Assembly: GCA_946893605.1 (NCBI GenBank)
Contig: OX335598.1
Location: 1-64,000 of the forward strand
Direction: 5' to 3'
Source of the DNA: Candidatus Saccharimonadota bacterium
GTDB lineage: Bacteria; Patescibacteriota; Saccharimonadia; Saccharimonadales; Saccharimonadaceae
Length of the DNA stretch: 64,000 nucleotides
A program made the translations under genes and the position numbers. Below, piece by piece: positions 9,373-18,305 of this stretch (position 1 is the first letter of the stretch; each line of letters starts with the position of its first letter). The notes under the pieces were generated by a model. The model was not told where the DNA came from. It made no database searches and saw only the letters and a list, made by a program, of their open reading frames with translations.

Positions 9373-11910
9373 ATGAAGCGTCTAGTGGTTATTGATGGAA
9401 AGTCGGTGTTTTACCGAGGTTATTATGCTATGCCGGGATTGTCGATGGCTGACGGAACTCCGACTGGTGGTGTGTATGGATTTGTAAGTTTGGCAATTGA
9501 GCTGATTAAGAAATTAGAGCCGGATTACGTGGCGGTAGCTTGGGATAAACGAGGCACAAATATTCGCAAGCGGCGGGAATTATATCCAGAATATAAAGCT
9601 GGTCGCAAGCCAGCGCCAGATGACTTTTATCAGCAAATACCGATTTTACATGAACTGCTTGATGCGTTTGGCTGGCCGCTTTATGAAATTGATGATTACG
9701 AGGCGGACGATATTATGGGTGCGTTTGCCAGGCAGGCGGAATCTCGCGGAATTGAAACGTGCTTGATAACGTCGGATTTGGACGCATTGCAATTGATATC
9801 ACCGATGACCAAAGTTTACGCCATGAAAAATGGTTTAAGGAATATCGAGGAATTCACGGCGGAACACTTTGAAGAAAAATATGGAATTCGGACGGAACAA
9901 TTCTTAGACCTGAAGGCTTTGAAGGGCGATTCTAGTGATAATTTGCCGGGAGTGCCGGGAATTGGCGAGAAAACGGCGGTGAAATTATTGCAAGAATATG
10001 AAACGCTGGACGGAGTTTATGAGCATTTGGACGAGCAAAAAGGTGCTTTGCGAACGAAATTGGAGAATGGTCGTGAGTCGGCATACCTAACCAAGCAAGT
10101 GGCGGAAATTTGGACGGACGCGCCGATTGAGCTGGATTGGGATGTGGCGGATGTTAACGATTGTGATTTTGCGCGAGTAACGGAAATTCTGCAGAAGTTG
10201 GAGTTTAATTCGCTGATTGGACGACTGCCGCGAACGATGCGAATGGCGGAAAATGAGAAAAAAGAAGAACCGAAGTTGGATATTCCACGAATTGAAAAAT
10301 TGCCCGATATGCCGATGTTTGAGGCGGAAAATATAATATATATCGATTCGTCGGAGCCTGACGTAATTTACATAAGCTCAAATTCTGAGTCGGCATGGAC
10401 GGCGAAAATTAGCGAAATTAGTCAATCTATATGGCAATTACTGGCGCAGGGAATTGTGATCGCGGCGGATGTTAAGCAGTTGTATCACGCGCTGGATAAT
10501 CATGGCGTGGCGGTGCGTTTTCATGAAGTTTGGGATGTTGAGCAGGCGGCGTTTTTGATTGACCCGCTGAAACGCGATCGTAGTTTGAATGCGCTGTCTG
10601 GTGATTCTTCTGATGACAATTCCGCGCCTTATCAATTGGCGCGCTTGCATAAAATTTATCGTGAACAAAAAGTTTACATGTCGAACAATTCACAAATTGC
10701 GCGTGTGGCTTACGAGTTTGATTTTCCAGTAATTTGGGCGCTATTTCAGATGGAAAAACGCGGGATGAAGTTGGATGATACTCTATTAAAACAGATGGGC
10801 GATGAGCTGGCGGCGGAAGTTAGTGAGATTGAACAACAAATGTATTCCATGGCTGGATACGAGTTTAACGCGTCTAGTCCAGCGCAACTTTCTGAGGTTT
10901 TGTTTACCAAATTGCAATTACCAACTGCGGGCATAAAAAAGGGAAAAACTGGATATTCAACAGGTCAGAAAGAGTTGGACAAATTACGTGGACAACATCC
11001 GATTATCGAGTTGATTGAGCGATATCGAGAATTGACCAAATTGATCAGTACGTACATTGAGGCGTTACCAAAATTGATGGCGGCTGATGGGCGAATTCAT
11101 ACTACATTCAATCAGGATGTAACCAGCACAGGGCGGCTGAGCAGTACAAATCCGAATTTGCAAAATATTCCGGTGCGGACTGAACTGGGTAGGAAAATTC
11201 GCCAGGCATTTGTTCCGAGTGATGGCAAAGTTTTTGTCGGTGCGGATTATTCACAATTTGAATTGAGGCTGGCGGCTGTGTTGGCGGGCGACGAGAAATT
11301 GATTGAAGATTTTAATAGCGATGTTGATATTCACGCAAAAACGGCGGCGGAAACATATGGAATATCGATTGACGAAGTGAGCAAATCCCAGCGTCGAGCA
11401 GCGAAAGTGATTAATTTTGGTGTACTTTACGGAATGAGCCCGCACGGTTTGGCGGCGGCTACGGGAATGTCATTTACAGAGGCGAAAAAGTTTATTGATC
11501 ATTATTTTGAGGTGCGAAAGCCGATTCGTCAGTACTTGGATAAAATTCTAACTCAAGCGCGAGAACAGGGTTTTGTTGAAACGTATTTCGGCAGGCGACG
11601 ACCAACGCCTGATGTAAAATCGAGCAATTTTATGGTGCGATCTTCGGCGGAAAGGGCTGCGATGAATATGCCAATTCAAGGCACAGAAGCGGATTTGATG
11701 AAATTGGCAATGATTCGATTGGAGGATAAATTGTTGGGCTTGGCTGACGCAATTCTACAAGTTCATGATTCGATTTTGGTGGAATGCAAACCTGAAGACG
11801 TCCAGAAAGTCAGCGAGATTATGAAAGCGGAAATGGAAGGCGTTTGTCCAGAATTGCCGATTAAATTGAAAGTAGATGTCGGTACGGGCGTAAATTGGGG
11901 TGAAGTGTAG
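9373..11910 (+). CDS. polA: DNA polymerase I
   Basis: Repairs gaps and replaces RNA primers. The N-terminal 5'-3' exonuclease (about 1-285) has VVIDGKSVFYRGYYA, DDYEADDIMG, TSDLDALQL and the GVPGIGEKTA helix-hairpin-helix. The C-terminal polymerase has DYSQFELRLAAVLAGD, RRAAKVINFGVLYGM and LQVHDSILVEC. The middle segment (about 300-420) corresponds to the 3'-5' exonuclease domain but shows no DxE motif, so proofreading is probably lost, as in many A-family enzymes. The length (845) is ordinary. Confidence 0.96.
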   Translation: MKRLVVIDGKSVFYRGYYAMPGLSMADGTPTGGVYGFVSLAIELIKKLEPDYVAVAWDKRGTNIRKRRELYPEYKAGRKPAPDDFYQQIPILHELLDAFGWPLYEIDDYEADDIMGAFARQAESRGIETCLITSDLDALQLISPMTKVYAMKNGLRNIEEFTAEHFEEKYGIRTEQFLDLKALKGDSSDNLPGVPGIGEKTAVKLLQEYETLDGVYEHLDEQKGALRTKLENGRESAYLTKQVAEIWTDAPIELDWDVADVNDCDFARVTEILQKLEFNSLIGRLPRTMRMAENEKKEEPKLDIPRIEKLPDMPMFEAENIIYIDSSEPDVIYISSNSESAWTAKISEISQSIWQLLAQGIVIAADVKQLYHALDNHGVAVRFHEVWDVEQAAFLIDPLKRDRSLNALSGDSSDDNSAPYQLARLHKIYREQKVYMSNNSQIARVAYEFDFPVIWALFQMEKRGMKLDDTLLKQMGDELAAEVSEIEQQMYSMAGYEFNASSPAQLSEVLFTKLQLPTAGIKKGKTGYSTGQKELDKLRGQHPIIELIERYRELTKLISTYIEALPKLMAADGRIHTTFNQDVTSTGRLSSTNPNLQNIPVRTELGRKIRQAFVPSDGKVFVGADYSQFELRLAAVLAGDEKLIEDFNSDVDIHAKTAAETYGISIDEVSKSQRRAAKVINFGVLYGMSPHGLAAATGMSFTEAKKFIDHYFEVRKPIRQYLDKILTQAREQGFVETYFGRRRPTPDVKSSNFMVRSSAERAAMNMPIQGTEADLMKLAMIRLEDKLLGLADAILQVHDSILVECKPEDVQKVSEIMKAEMEGVCPELPIKLKVDVGTGVNWGEV

Positions 11911-11916
11911 AAAATA

Positions 11917-11925
11917 TGGTATAAT
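11917..11925 (+). promoter_or_regulatory. Extended -10 promoter, leaderless type
   Basis: TGGTATAAT ends six bases before ATG 11932. It lies immediately after the polA stop codon. Confidence 0.6.
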
Positions 11926-11931
11926 TACGCC

Positions 11932-12579
11932 ATGAAATACACTCAACGACGAAATTCATTTTCTCGATTTGTACCAATTTTGCTGGTTATTGTTATCACG
12001 GTTGTGGCGGTAGCAGCGGTTATTGCGATTGGTCGAGTATTATTTGGCAAAAACGATTCAGGTCAAACAACGGATCAGAATGTTAACGTAGGGCAAGTTG
12101 CTTTGTTGTCGACGGACGTAGGAAGCGCGGTTCGATTGACAGTGCGCGGACCAATTGTAGCGAACGAGAATTTTCGCTCATATAGCATCACTATTTCGCC
12201 AGAATCTCGCGAAATGACAACGTACGAGGGTTATTTGGATAAGCCGATTGCAGAGAAAAAATTGGACAATAACAGCAGGGCTTATACGGAGCTGGTTTAT
12301 GCGCTCGATAAGCGAAAAATGATGGAAGGCACGCCGCTAACTGAGCAGCAAAACGATTTGCGGGGAATTTGTGCTAGCGGTAAAATTTACAAGTTCGAAA
12401 CTTTGAAGGACAATTCTGTTGTGAAGAGTTTGTGGACATCGGATTGTAGCGGTTCTAAAGGCTCGGCGCAAGCTAACGTGAACGAGATTTTGGATATGTT
12501 TTTGAAACAAATTCCTGATGGCAAGAAAATGGCGGCTGGAATTGGACTAAGTCAAGAAGAAGCTTTGTTTAAGTTGTAG
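11932..12579 (+). CDS. Membrane-anchored protein of unknown function
   Basis: A 215-residue protein with a basic N-terminus, one membrane segment at about residues 14-37 (VPILLVIVITVVAVAAVIAI) and a predominantly polar extracytoplasmic domain of about 175 residues containing two cysteines (GICASG and SDCSG) that could form a disulfide. The domain begins with beta-prone segments (VRLTVRGPIVANENFRSYSI) and is not recognised as a named family. It ends 10 bases before mutM, suggesting co-transcription. Confidence 0.65.
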   Translation: MKYTQRRNSFSRFVPILLVIVITVVAVAAVIAIGRVLFGKNDSGQTTDQNVNVGQVALLSTDVGSAVRLTVRGPIVANENFRSYSITISPESREMTTYEGYLDKPIAEKKLDNNSRAYTELVYALDKRKMMEGTPLTEQQNDLRGICASGKIYKFETLKDNSVVKSLWTSDCSGSKGSAQANVNEILDMFLKQIPDGKKMAAGIGLSQEEALFKL

Positions 12580-12589
12580 GATTCGCCGA

Positions 12590-13519
12590 ATGCCTGAGTT
12601 GCCTGAAGTTGAGACAGTTCGTCGCGGTTTGGCGGATTTATTGCCAGGTCAGGCTGTTGCGCGAGCGACGGTATTTGATTCGCCAAAAAGCTTTCCTAAT
12701 TCACCTACTGATGTTCAGCAATTTTTATACGGCGCGCACGTAATGGCAGTGCGACGTCGTGCGAAAGTACTGATAATTGATCTTGATACGTGTTATTCGC
12801 TGGTGATACATCTTAAGATGACTGGGCAATTGATTTTTCGTGGGGCTAATAGTTTTGCTGGCGGTCATCCGAATGATAGCTTGATCGGTGAATTGCCGGA
12901 TAAGTCGACGCGTGTGCAAATTGATTTTGCGGATGGTTCGCGTCTGTTTTTCAATGATCAGCGTAAGTTTGGCTGGATGAAATTGATGCCGACTGATGAG
13001 ATAGAAAATTTGCCATTTATGCAGAAAGTTGGGCCGGAGCCGCTCGATAAAAAAACTGAGGCGGGTGACTTTATTAAGCGAATTCGTCGTCGGCAAAATT
13101 CGATGATAAAGCCGGCGTTTCTTGATCAGTCGGTGATCGCTGGAGTTGGTAATATTTATGCCGATGAAGCTCTGTGGGCTGCAAAAATTCACCCTCAGAC
13201 GCGCGTCAAAAATGTTAGTGATGACCAATTGGAAGATTTGTTTAACGAACTGCGTCAGATTTTGCAATTGAGCATTGATCAGGGCGGCTCGACGGATAAA
13301 AATTATGTTGACGCTGAAGGCAGGAAAGGGAATTATCTGTCGTTTGCGCATGTATTTCGTCGGGAAGGTCAGCCGTGCCATCGACATCCTGATCAAGATA
13401 TTGTAAAGATGAGGGTTTCTGGACGCGGTACGCATATTTGTCCAGTTTGCCAAGTGGAGGCGAAGCGGATTTACCTTTTACGGCGAAAACGAATTCGAGA
13501 AACGGCGGGCAATTGCTAA
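12590..13519 (+). CDS. mutM: Formamidopyrimidine-DNA glycosylase (Fpg/MutM)
   Basis: Excises oxidised purines and nicks the resulting abasic site. The catalytic N-terminus is MPELPEVETVRRGL, the lysine-containing LVIHLKMTGQL follows, and the H2TH region with GVGNIYADEALW is intact. The C-terminal zinc finger is altered: the first pair reads C-H-R-H and the second is CPVC with 17 residues between, so one Cys is replaced by His. The reading frame runs into the start of holA, and an indel near 13476 obscures the true end. The ORF stop at 13519 is therefore doubtful. Confidence 0.92.
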   Translation: MPELPEVETVRRGLADLLPGQAVARATVFDSPKSFPNSPTDVQQFLYGAHVMAVRRRAKVLIIDLDTCYSLVIHLKMTGQLIFRGANSFAGGHPNDSLIGELPDKSTRVQIDFADGSRLFFNDQRKFGWMKLMPTDEIENLPFMQKVGPEPLDKKTEAGDFIKRIRRRQNSMIKPAFLDQSVIAGVGNIYADEALWAAKIHPQTRVKNVSDDQLEDLFNELRQILQLSIDQGGSTDKNYVDAEGRKGNYLSFAHVFRREGQPCHRHPDQDIVKMRVSGRGTHICPVCQVEAKRIYLLRRKRIRETAGNC

Positions 13520-14362
13520 GCTGATCGGCGATGAAAAAGTGGCGCGACATGATGGCGAAGATTTGACGCTGGCTGGAACGCAGGAAATAGCAATTGGACA
13601 GACGCTGTTTATGAACTCGTCGGTGTATTTGATTTCAAAACTAGGCGAAAATTCTGAGGTTTGGTCGCAACTTCCAGATATGAAGTTTGATGATGATAGG
13701 ACGATTATTCTGGCGGAAGATAAAATTGATAAGCGAACGAAAACGTATAAGTGGCTGCAGAAAAATGCCAAAGTTCAGGAATTTTCATCGCCTAGTGATC
13801 GTCAAAACCGCAGCTTTGAAGTGGTGCGTGGCGGAGGCGAAGGTTCGCGAGTGTGAATTAACGAATCGTCAAGCAGAGATGATTGTCGATCGTGTGGGAT
13901 TTGATCAGTTGCGACTGAGTAATTTTTTAGATCAATTGGCGCTGGCGGAAAAAGTGACGGATGATTTAATTGACAACTTCATACCTCTGGCGAGGACGGA
14001 GAATGTGTTTGATTTGTTTATTTCGGTGCTGGCGGGTGATTATGATAAGGTTCACGATATAATTAGCTATTTGGAGTCGGAAAGTGGCGTTGATGGCGCT
14101 TATCAGACAATGGGATTGCTTGCCTCGCAGGCGACTAACTTGACGGCGTTGGTTTTGGCTGACGGCGATAGTAATTCGGTGGCTTCGGATTTTTCGGCTA
14201 ATCCGTATGTTTTACGAAAAATGGCGTCTTCAGCAAAAGGTGTCGATAAGAAAACTGAAGAGGATAAATGACGTACACTTCGAGCGGACTTTACAAATGA
14301 AAACAACTTCTGTAAATCCGTGGTTACTTGTGGAGGCGGCACTGGTTGGAATTGGAAAATAA
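13454..14362 (+). CDS. holA: DNA polymerase III delta subunit (several frame shifts)
   Basis: A clamp-loader subunit that opens the sliding clamp. Segments in different frames read in order: YGENEFEKRRAIAKLIGDEK, a central domain to RSFEVV, AEAKVRECELTNRQAEMIVD through VLRKMASSAKG, and the typical end MKTTSVNPWLLVEAALVGIG. Breaks lie near 13476-13480, 13830 and 14265. GTG 13454 is the likely start if one T is removed from the TTTT run. The C-terminal part is visible only by joining a third frame from about 14270 to 14362. It directly follows mutM. Confidence 0.8.
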
Positions 14363-14391
14363 ACTAAGGAATAGGGAAGTTGCTGGGTCTT

Positions 14392-15024
14392 ATGGATGAT
14401 ATTTGCGTAAAAGAATATATTACCAGTTTAGAAAAAGAATTTTCTTTGATAGAAAATGGTTTCAAAGAGGAAGAGAAAAGAGCCTTAACTGATTATAAAT
14501 CTAATGATGATGAACATATCAAGAAGTTGGCATTTTTAGCTTATAAATCTGATACATATCAGGTAAGGATGTACGGTGTATTTCTTTTTGGATACTTATC
14601 AGAACAAGATGATATCTTAGCATTTATGAGAGACGAAGTTTCCAAAGATGATAATTGGAGAGTTCAGGAAGTATTGGCAAAGGCATTTGATGAATTTTGC
14701 AAGAAAAGGATATGAAAAGGCACTTCCAATAATTGATGAATGGTTAAAAAACAATAATCCTAATACAAGGAGAGCCGTAACGGAGGGACTAAGAATATGG
14801 ACGAGTAGACCATATTTCAAGGAAAATCCGAATGAAGCAATAGAAAGAATTGCAAGCTTAAAAGAAGATGCAAGCGAATATGTGAGAAAATCAGTTGGAA
14901 ATGCTCTAAGGATATTAGCAAAAAATTTCCAGAGTTAATTAAAGCTGAACTTAACAACTGGAAATTAGAGAGCGGAGAAATCAAACAGGTATATGAATTG
15001 GCGATCCGCCGATTAGTCAACTGA
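14392..15024 (+). CDS. DNA alkylation repair HEAT-repeat protein, AlkC/AlkD-like (two frame shifts)
   Basis: The C-terminal half carries hallmarks of COG4335 (AlkC-like) alkyl-purine glycosylases built from HEAT-like repeats: NPNTRRAVTEGLRIWTSR, then YVRKSVGNALRDISKKFPEL once one G is restored in the GG run at 14910-14911. Removing one T from TTTT at 14695-14698 joins EFARKGYEKALPIIDEW. The result is about 210 residues. The gene looks visibly more A-rich than mutM and holA, a hint of recent transfer. ATG 14392 is chosen over the TTG at 14380. Confidence 0.65.
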
Positions 15025-15034
15025 TGTTAAATAA

Positions 15035-15063
15035 AAATACCCCAGTTAATTCCGGGGTATTTT
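15035..15063. terminator. Bidirectional intrinsic terminator
   Basis: AAATACCCC pairs with GGGGTATTT around a 10-base loop, with A and T runs on both sides. It separates the AlkC-like gene (+) from rpsT (-) and can end both transcripts. Confidence 0.75.
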
Positions 15064-15080
15064 CTAGTAATCTTTACAGA

Positions 15081-15428
15081 TTATTTTTCAGCTTTCTTAG
15101 CAGCTGGCTTCTTTGCTGGAGCTTTTTTAGCAGCAGTTTTCTTAGCTGCTGGCTTTGCAGCTGGTTTCTTGGCAGCCTCTAATGTAACGCCTGCTTTTTT
15201 AGCAATTTTGCTCAATGCGCTCTTTCGGCGAGCAGCAGTGTTTTTCTTAATCAAGCCTTTTTTAACAGCGGTGTCGATTTCGCTTTGTGCTGCAGCAAGA
15301 GTCTTTGCGCTTGGTTCTGCAGAGAAAGCTTTAACGGCAGTCTTAATGTCTTTTTTAATGCTGATGTTTCGCTCGCGGCGCTTTAGGGTTTGTTTAGCAC
15401 GCTTGATGGCGGATTTGATGATTGGCAT
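15081..15428 (-). CDS. rpsT: 30S ribosomal protein bS20
   Basis: Binds 16S rRNA early in 30S assembly. The family core is MPIIKSAIKRAKQTLKRRERN through TAARRKSALSKIAKK, about 80 residues. About 30 extra C-terminal residues form an Ala/Pro/Lys repeat (PAAKPAAKKTAAKKAPAKK), histone-tail-like and likely disordered, that may add non-specific RNA contacts. A ribosome-binding site (AGGAGA) precedes ATG 15428. Confidence 0.93.
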   Translation of the reverse strand: MPIIKSAIKRAKQTLKRRERNISIKKDIKTAVKAFSAEPSAKTLAAAQSEIDTAVKKGLIKKNTAARRKSALSKIAKKAGVTLEAAKKPAAKPAAKKTAAKKAPAKKPAAKKAEK

Positions 15429-15516
15429 GTTTCTCCTTTACCTCTATAGATTTGTATCGCTAATCAGGAAGAATTATACAGAAAATAGCATAAATTGTAA
15501 AGAGTTGGCTTAGATA

Positions 15517-15546
15517 TTGACTTTATGGTACTGCTTATGGTATAGT
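15517..15546 (+). promoter_or_regulatory. Sigma-70 promoter for the DHH-like/truB genes
   Basis: TTGACT (15517-15522), an 18-base spacer, then TGGTATAGT (15538-15546). The leader to ATG 15588 is about 35 bases with an AGGAAAAATC stretch before the start. Confidence 0.6.
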
Positions 15547-15587
15547 GATGCCAAGCGTAATTACAAAAAACAAACATAGGAAAAATC

Positions 15588-17282
15588 ATGTCAAACGGAT
15601 CAGCAAAGCAAAAAGTAATCCAGAGCATCAAGGATGTAACTAATATTTTAGTGACGGTGAGTTCTAGCCCGTCAGTCGACGAATTGTCGGCAGCATTAGG
15701 ATTGACGATTTTCCTCAATAAACTAGGGAAGCACGCTACGGCTGTGTTTAGCGGTGACATTCCGCCAGCAATTACGTTCTTGAATCCTGATAAAACGTTT
15801 GAGCAGACTGCAGATTCTTTACGTGATTTTATTATTGCTTTAGATAAAGAGAAGGCTGATCATTTGCGCTATAAAGTTGTTGATGACGCGGTGAAGATTT
15901 TTATTACGCCATATCGTACGACAATTACCGATAAAGATTTGGAATTTTCACAGGGCGACTATAACGTTGAGCTAGTTTTGGCGCTAAATGTTGAAAATAG
16001 TGAAAGTATTGATACGGCTTTGACTGCGCACGGTAAGATTTTACACGATGCTACGGTTGTGGCTATAACAGCGGGCGACGTAAAGAGTGGTCTGGGTTCT
16101 GTTGATTGGCACGAATCTAACGCGAGTGGCGTGAGCGAAATGGTTGTTGAGCTTCTTGATGATCTGAAAACGCCGAAGGTAACTCTGGACGAGCAGATGG
16201 CGACGGCTTTGCTTACGGGAATTGTGGCGGTAACTGAGAGGTTTAGTAATAACAATACGTCGTCAAAGGTTATGACTACGGCCGCAGAACTTATGGCAGC
16301 TGGCGCAAATCAGCAATTGGTGGTTTCAAAGATCGCAGAGAGCGAAGTAGAGGACGAGCCACAGAAGATTGAAAAGATCGAAGAAAAATCTCCAGAAAAA
16401 GAAGAGGCTTCAGAGGATAAAACTGAAGAAATAGAGAAAGATGAGGAAACTGTACATGCGGACGGAACTTTGTCGATTAGCCACGAAAAGAAGGGCGATG
16501 TTGATGAAGTCGCCGAACAAACAGCGAAGGAAAAGCAAGAAGAGTCTGCTAGGATTGCCGAAGAGAAATTGGCTAAAATTGAGCCAATAAAGGAGGAGCC
16601 ACAAGTCGAGGAAGAAAAGCCGAGTGAAAAAATAGTTTCAAAGGACGAGCTTTCTTTTGAGGAAACTCCACTGATGGGTGGCACTCTGAACGCAACGACT
16701 ACACAGGCTGCCGAGGATAAGATTAGGGAATTGGCTAGCGATCAAAATAAAACCATTTTAACGCACGGTAAATACGTGGGTGATAACACGCCGTCGTTTG
16801 GCGATACTCCGTTAAATGCGGCTATGGGCGCGTCTGATGAACCACCAAAGATTGATCCGTTCGCGACAACTAACGCTGCTGAGCAAAAATTGTCGACGAT
16901 ACCTGTTGCGCCGCAATCTGAAGAGTCGATTATTTCGGCAATTACCAACGACACAAATCAATTGAATAATCCAGTAGCGCCAGCTCCGAGTCAGCCGATT
17001 GCGCCAATTGAGCCAGCAATAACAAATCCTGAAAATAACATACCAGGCTTTGATTTGCCGATGCCGCCAGCAATGCCGGATTTCGGTGCCTTGCCACCAA
17101 TGCCGCCAGCGCCTACAGGTGTTGATGTAAATGGATTGCCACAGATTGCACCGCTAGGGGTGGCTCCTGAGCCAGTAGCCGCTCCGCAAGCTCCAGCGCC
17201 TGCGCCGATCACTGCGATGCCAACTCAGCCAGCTCAAAATGCAGACTTCAATCCAGCGCAATTCCACATTCCAGGACAATAG
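15588..17282 (+). CDS. Degenerate DHH-like protein with long acidic/proline-rich tail
   Basis: Residues 1-240 resemble NrnA-type DHH phosphoesterases, which degrade nanoRNA or dephosphorylate pAp, but the catalytic motifs are altered: the metal-binding PDGD region reads SPSVDELSAALG at about 27-38 and the DHH motif reads DWHESN at 173-178. About 310 residues follow with no domain recognised: a Glu/Lys stretch (to about 365), then a Pro/Ala/Gln segment ending FHIPGQ. Enzyme activity is therefore doubtful and a scaffold role is possible. The stop is followed at once by truB, so the two are probably one operon. Confidence 0.6.
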   Translation: MSNGSAKQKVIQSIKDVTNILVTVSSSPSVDELSAALGLTIFLNKLGKHATAVFSGDIPPAITFLNPDKTFEQTADSLRDFIIALDKEKADHLRYKVVDDAVKIFITPYRTTITDKDLEFSQGDYNVELVLALNVENSESIDTALTAHGKILHDATVVAITAGDVKSGLGSVDWHESNASGVSEMVVELLDDLKTPKVTLDEQMATALLTGIVAVTERFSNNNTSSKVMTTAAELMAAGANQQLVVSKIAESEVEDEPQKIEKIEEKSPEKEEASEDKTEEIEKDEETVHADGTLSISHEKKGDVDEVAEQTAKEKQEESARIAEEKLAKIEPIKEEPQVEEEKPSEKIVSKDELSFEETPLMGGTLNATTTQAAEDKIRELASDQNKTILTHGKYVGDNTPSFGDTPLNAAMGASDEPPKIDPFATTNAAEQKLSTIPVAPQSEESIISAITNDTNQLNNPVAPAPSQPIAPIEPAITNPENNIPGFDLPMPPAMPDFGALPPMPPAPTGVDVNGLPQIAPLGVAPEPVAAPQAPAPAPITAMPTQPAQNADFNPAQFHIPGQ

Positions 17283-17285
17283 TTG

Positions 17286-17942
17286 ATGGACGAAGTGATT
17301 CTCATAAACAAACCTCAGGGAATGACTAGCTTTGGGGTGGTAGCGCGATTGCGGCGAGTTTTATCTAATCAGGCGGGAAAGAAGGTGAAGGTTGGTCACA
17401 CAGGTACGCTTGATCCGTTTGCTACTGGGCTAATGATTATTGTGACTGGAAAGAAATGCCGCGAAGCTGAAACTTTCACTAAGCTAGATAAGTGGTATGA
17501 GGCAGAAATTATTCTGGGCAAAAATAGTTCGACGGGCGACCCGGAAGGCGAAATTACTGATGTGTCTGATTATGAGCCGAGTTTGGAAGAAGTTCAGCAG
17601 GTGGTTAGCCAATTTGTGGGAAAAATTGAGCAGACGCCGCCGATTTTTAGCGCAATAAAAATTAACGGTGAAAGAGCGTATAAATTGGCGCGTGAAGGTA
17701 AACAAGTTGAGATTCCTAAGCGTGTGATAGAGATTTATTCGTTGGAATTGTTGGCATACGAATATCCCAAATTAAATATCAGAGCTCACGTTTCAAGCGG
17801 AACTTATATTCGAACGTTAGCTGTGGATATTGGCGAGAAACTAGGGACGGGTGCGTATTGCGAGAATTTGCGTCGAACAAAAATAGCCGACTATTCTATT
17901 GACGAGGCAAAGACTCTGGCTGACTTTGGAATTACTAGTTAA
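17286..17942 (+). CDS. truB: tRNA pseudouridine-55 synthase
   Basis: Converts U55 of the tRNA T-loop to pseudouridine. The catalytic Asp lies in GHTGTLDPFATGL (about residue 41), and INKPQGMTSF and the VSSGTYIRTLAVDIG segment are family features. It is 218 residues long, shorter than the roughly 310-residue E. coli protein, and lacks the C-terminal PUA-like part. ATG 17286 is preferred over the overlapping TTG at 17283. Confidence 0.92.
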   Translation: MDEVILINKPQGMTSFGVVARLRRVLSNQAGKKVKVGHTGTLDPFATGLMIIVTGKKCREAETFTKLDKWYEAEIILGKNSSTGDPEGEITDVSDYEPSLEEVQQVVSQFVGKIEQTPPIFSAIKINGERAYKLAREGKQVEIPKRVIEIYSLELLAYEYPKLNIRAHVSSGTYIRTLAVDIGEKLGTGAYCENLRRTKIADYSIDEAKTLADFGITS

Positions 17943-17962
17943 TTGCAAAAAACAGAGAAGCT

Positions 17963-17971
17963 TGGTATAAT
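17963..17971 (+). promoter_or_regulatory. Extended -10 promoter for rpsO
   Basis: TGGTATAAT, nine bases before ATG 17981 with no room for a Shine-Dalgarno site. Confidence 0.55.
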
Positions 17972-17980
17972 TACAAAGCT

Positions 17981-18247
17981 ATGATTAGCAAAGAAAATAA
18001 AGCGAAAGCAATTGCTTTGACTCAGGTCAATAAAAACGACGTCGGTAGTCCACAAGCTCAGGTGTCAGTTTTGACGGCTCGTATCAAAGAAGTCACGGAG
18101 CATTTGAAGGCGAATAAGCACGACTTCATGGCTCGTCGCGGCTTGATCCAAATGGTTGGTAGGCGCAAGCGTTTGCTGAAATATTTGGAGCGAACTGATT
18201 TTGAGAGTTACAAAGCAGTTGTTGCCAAGTTAGGTTTGCGTAAATAA
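17981..18247 (+). CDS. rpsO: 30S ribosomal protein uS15
   Basis: A primary 16S rRNA-binding protein of the 30S platform. The 88-residue product shows DVGSPQAQVSVLTARI and FMARRGLIQMVGRRKRLLKYL, the conserved four-helix core. It sits near pnp in many bacteria; here a sortase on the other strand separates them. Confidence 0.96.
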   Translation: MISKENKAKAIALTQVNKNDVGSPQAQVSVLTARIKEVTEHLKANKHDFMARRGLIQMVGRRKRLLKYLERTDFESYKAVVAKLGLRK

Positions 18248-18266
18248 TTTACGTTAAAAACTGCTT

Positions 18267-18295
18267 AAATCCCCTTTGACGAAAAGGGGATTTTT
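18267..18295 (+). terminator. Intrinsic terminator after rpsO
   Basis: AAATCCCCTTT pairs with AAAGGGGATTT around a short loop and is followed by a T run. The downstream convergent sortase could also use it in reverse. Confidence 0.8.
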
Positions 18296-18305
18296 GTTGT
18301 TCTGG

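Noticed and set aside
12590-14362. MutM-HolA fusion protein
   Set aside because: The mutM frame runs into holA only because of an indel near 13476; MutM and HolA are complete separate families.
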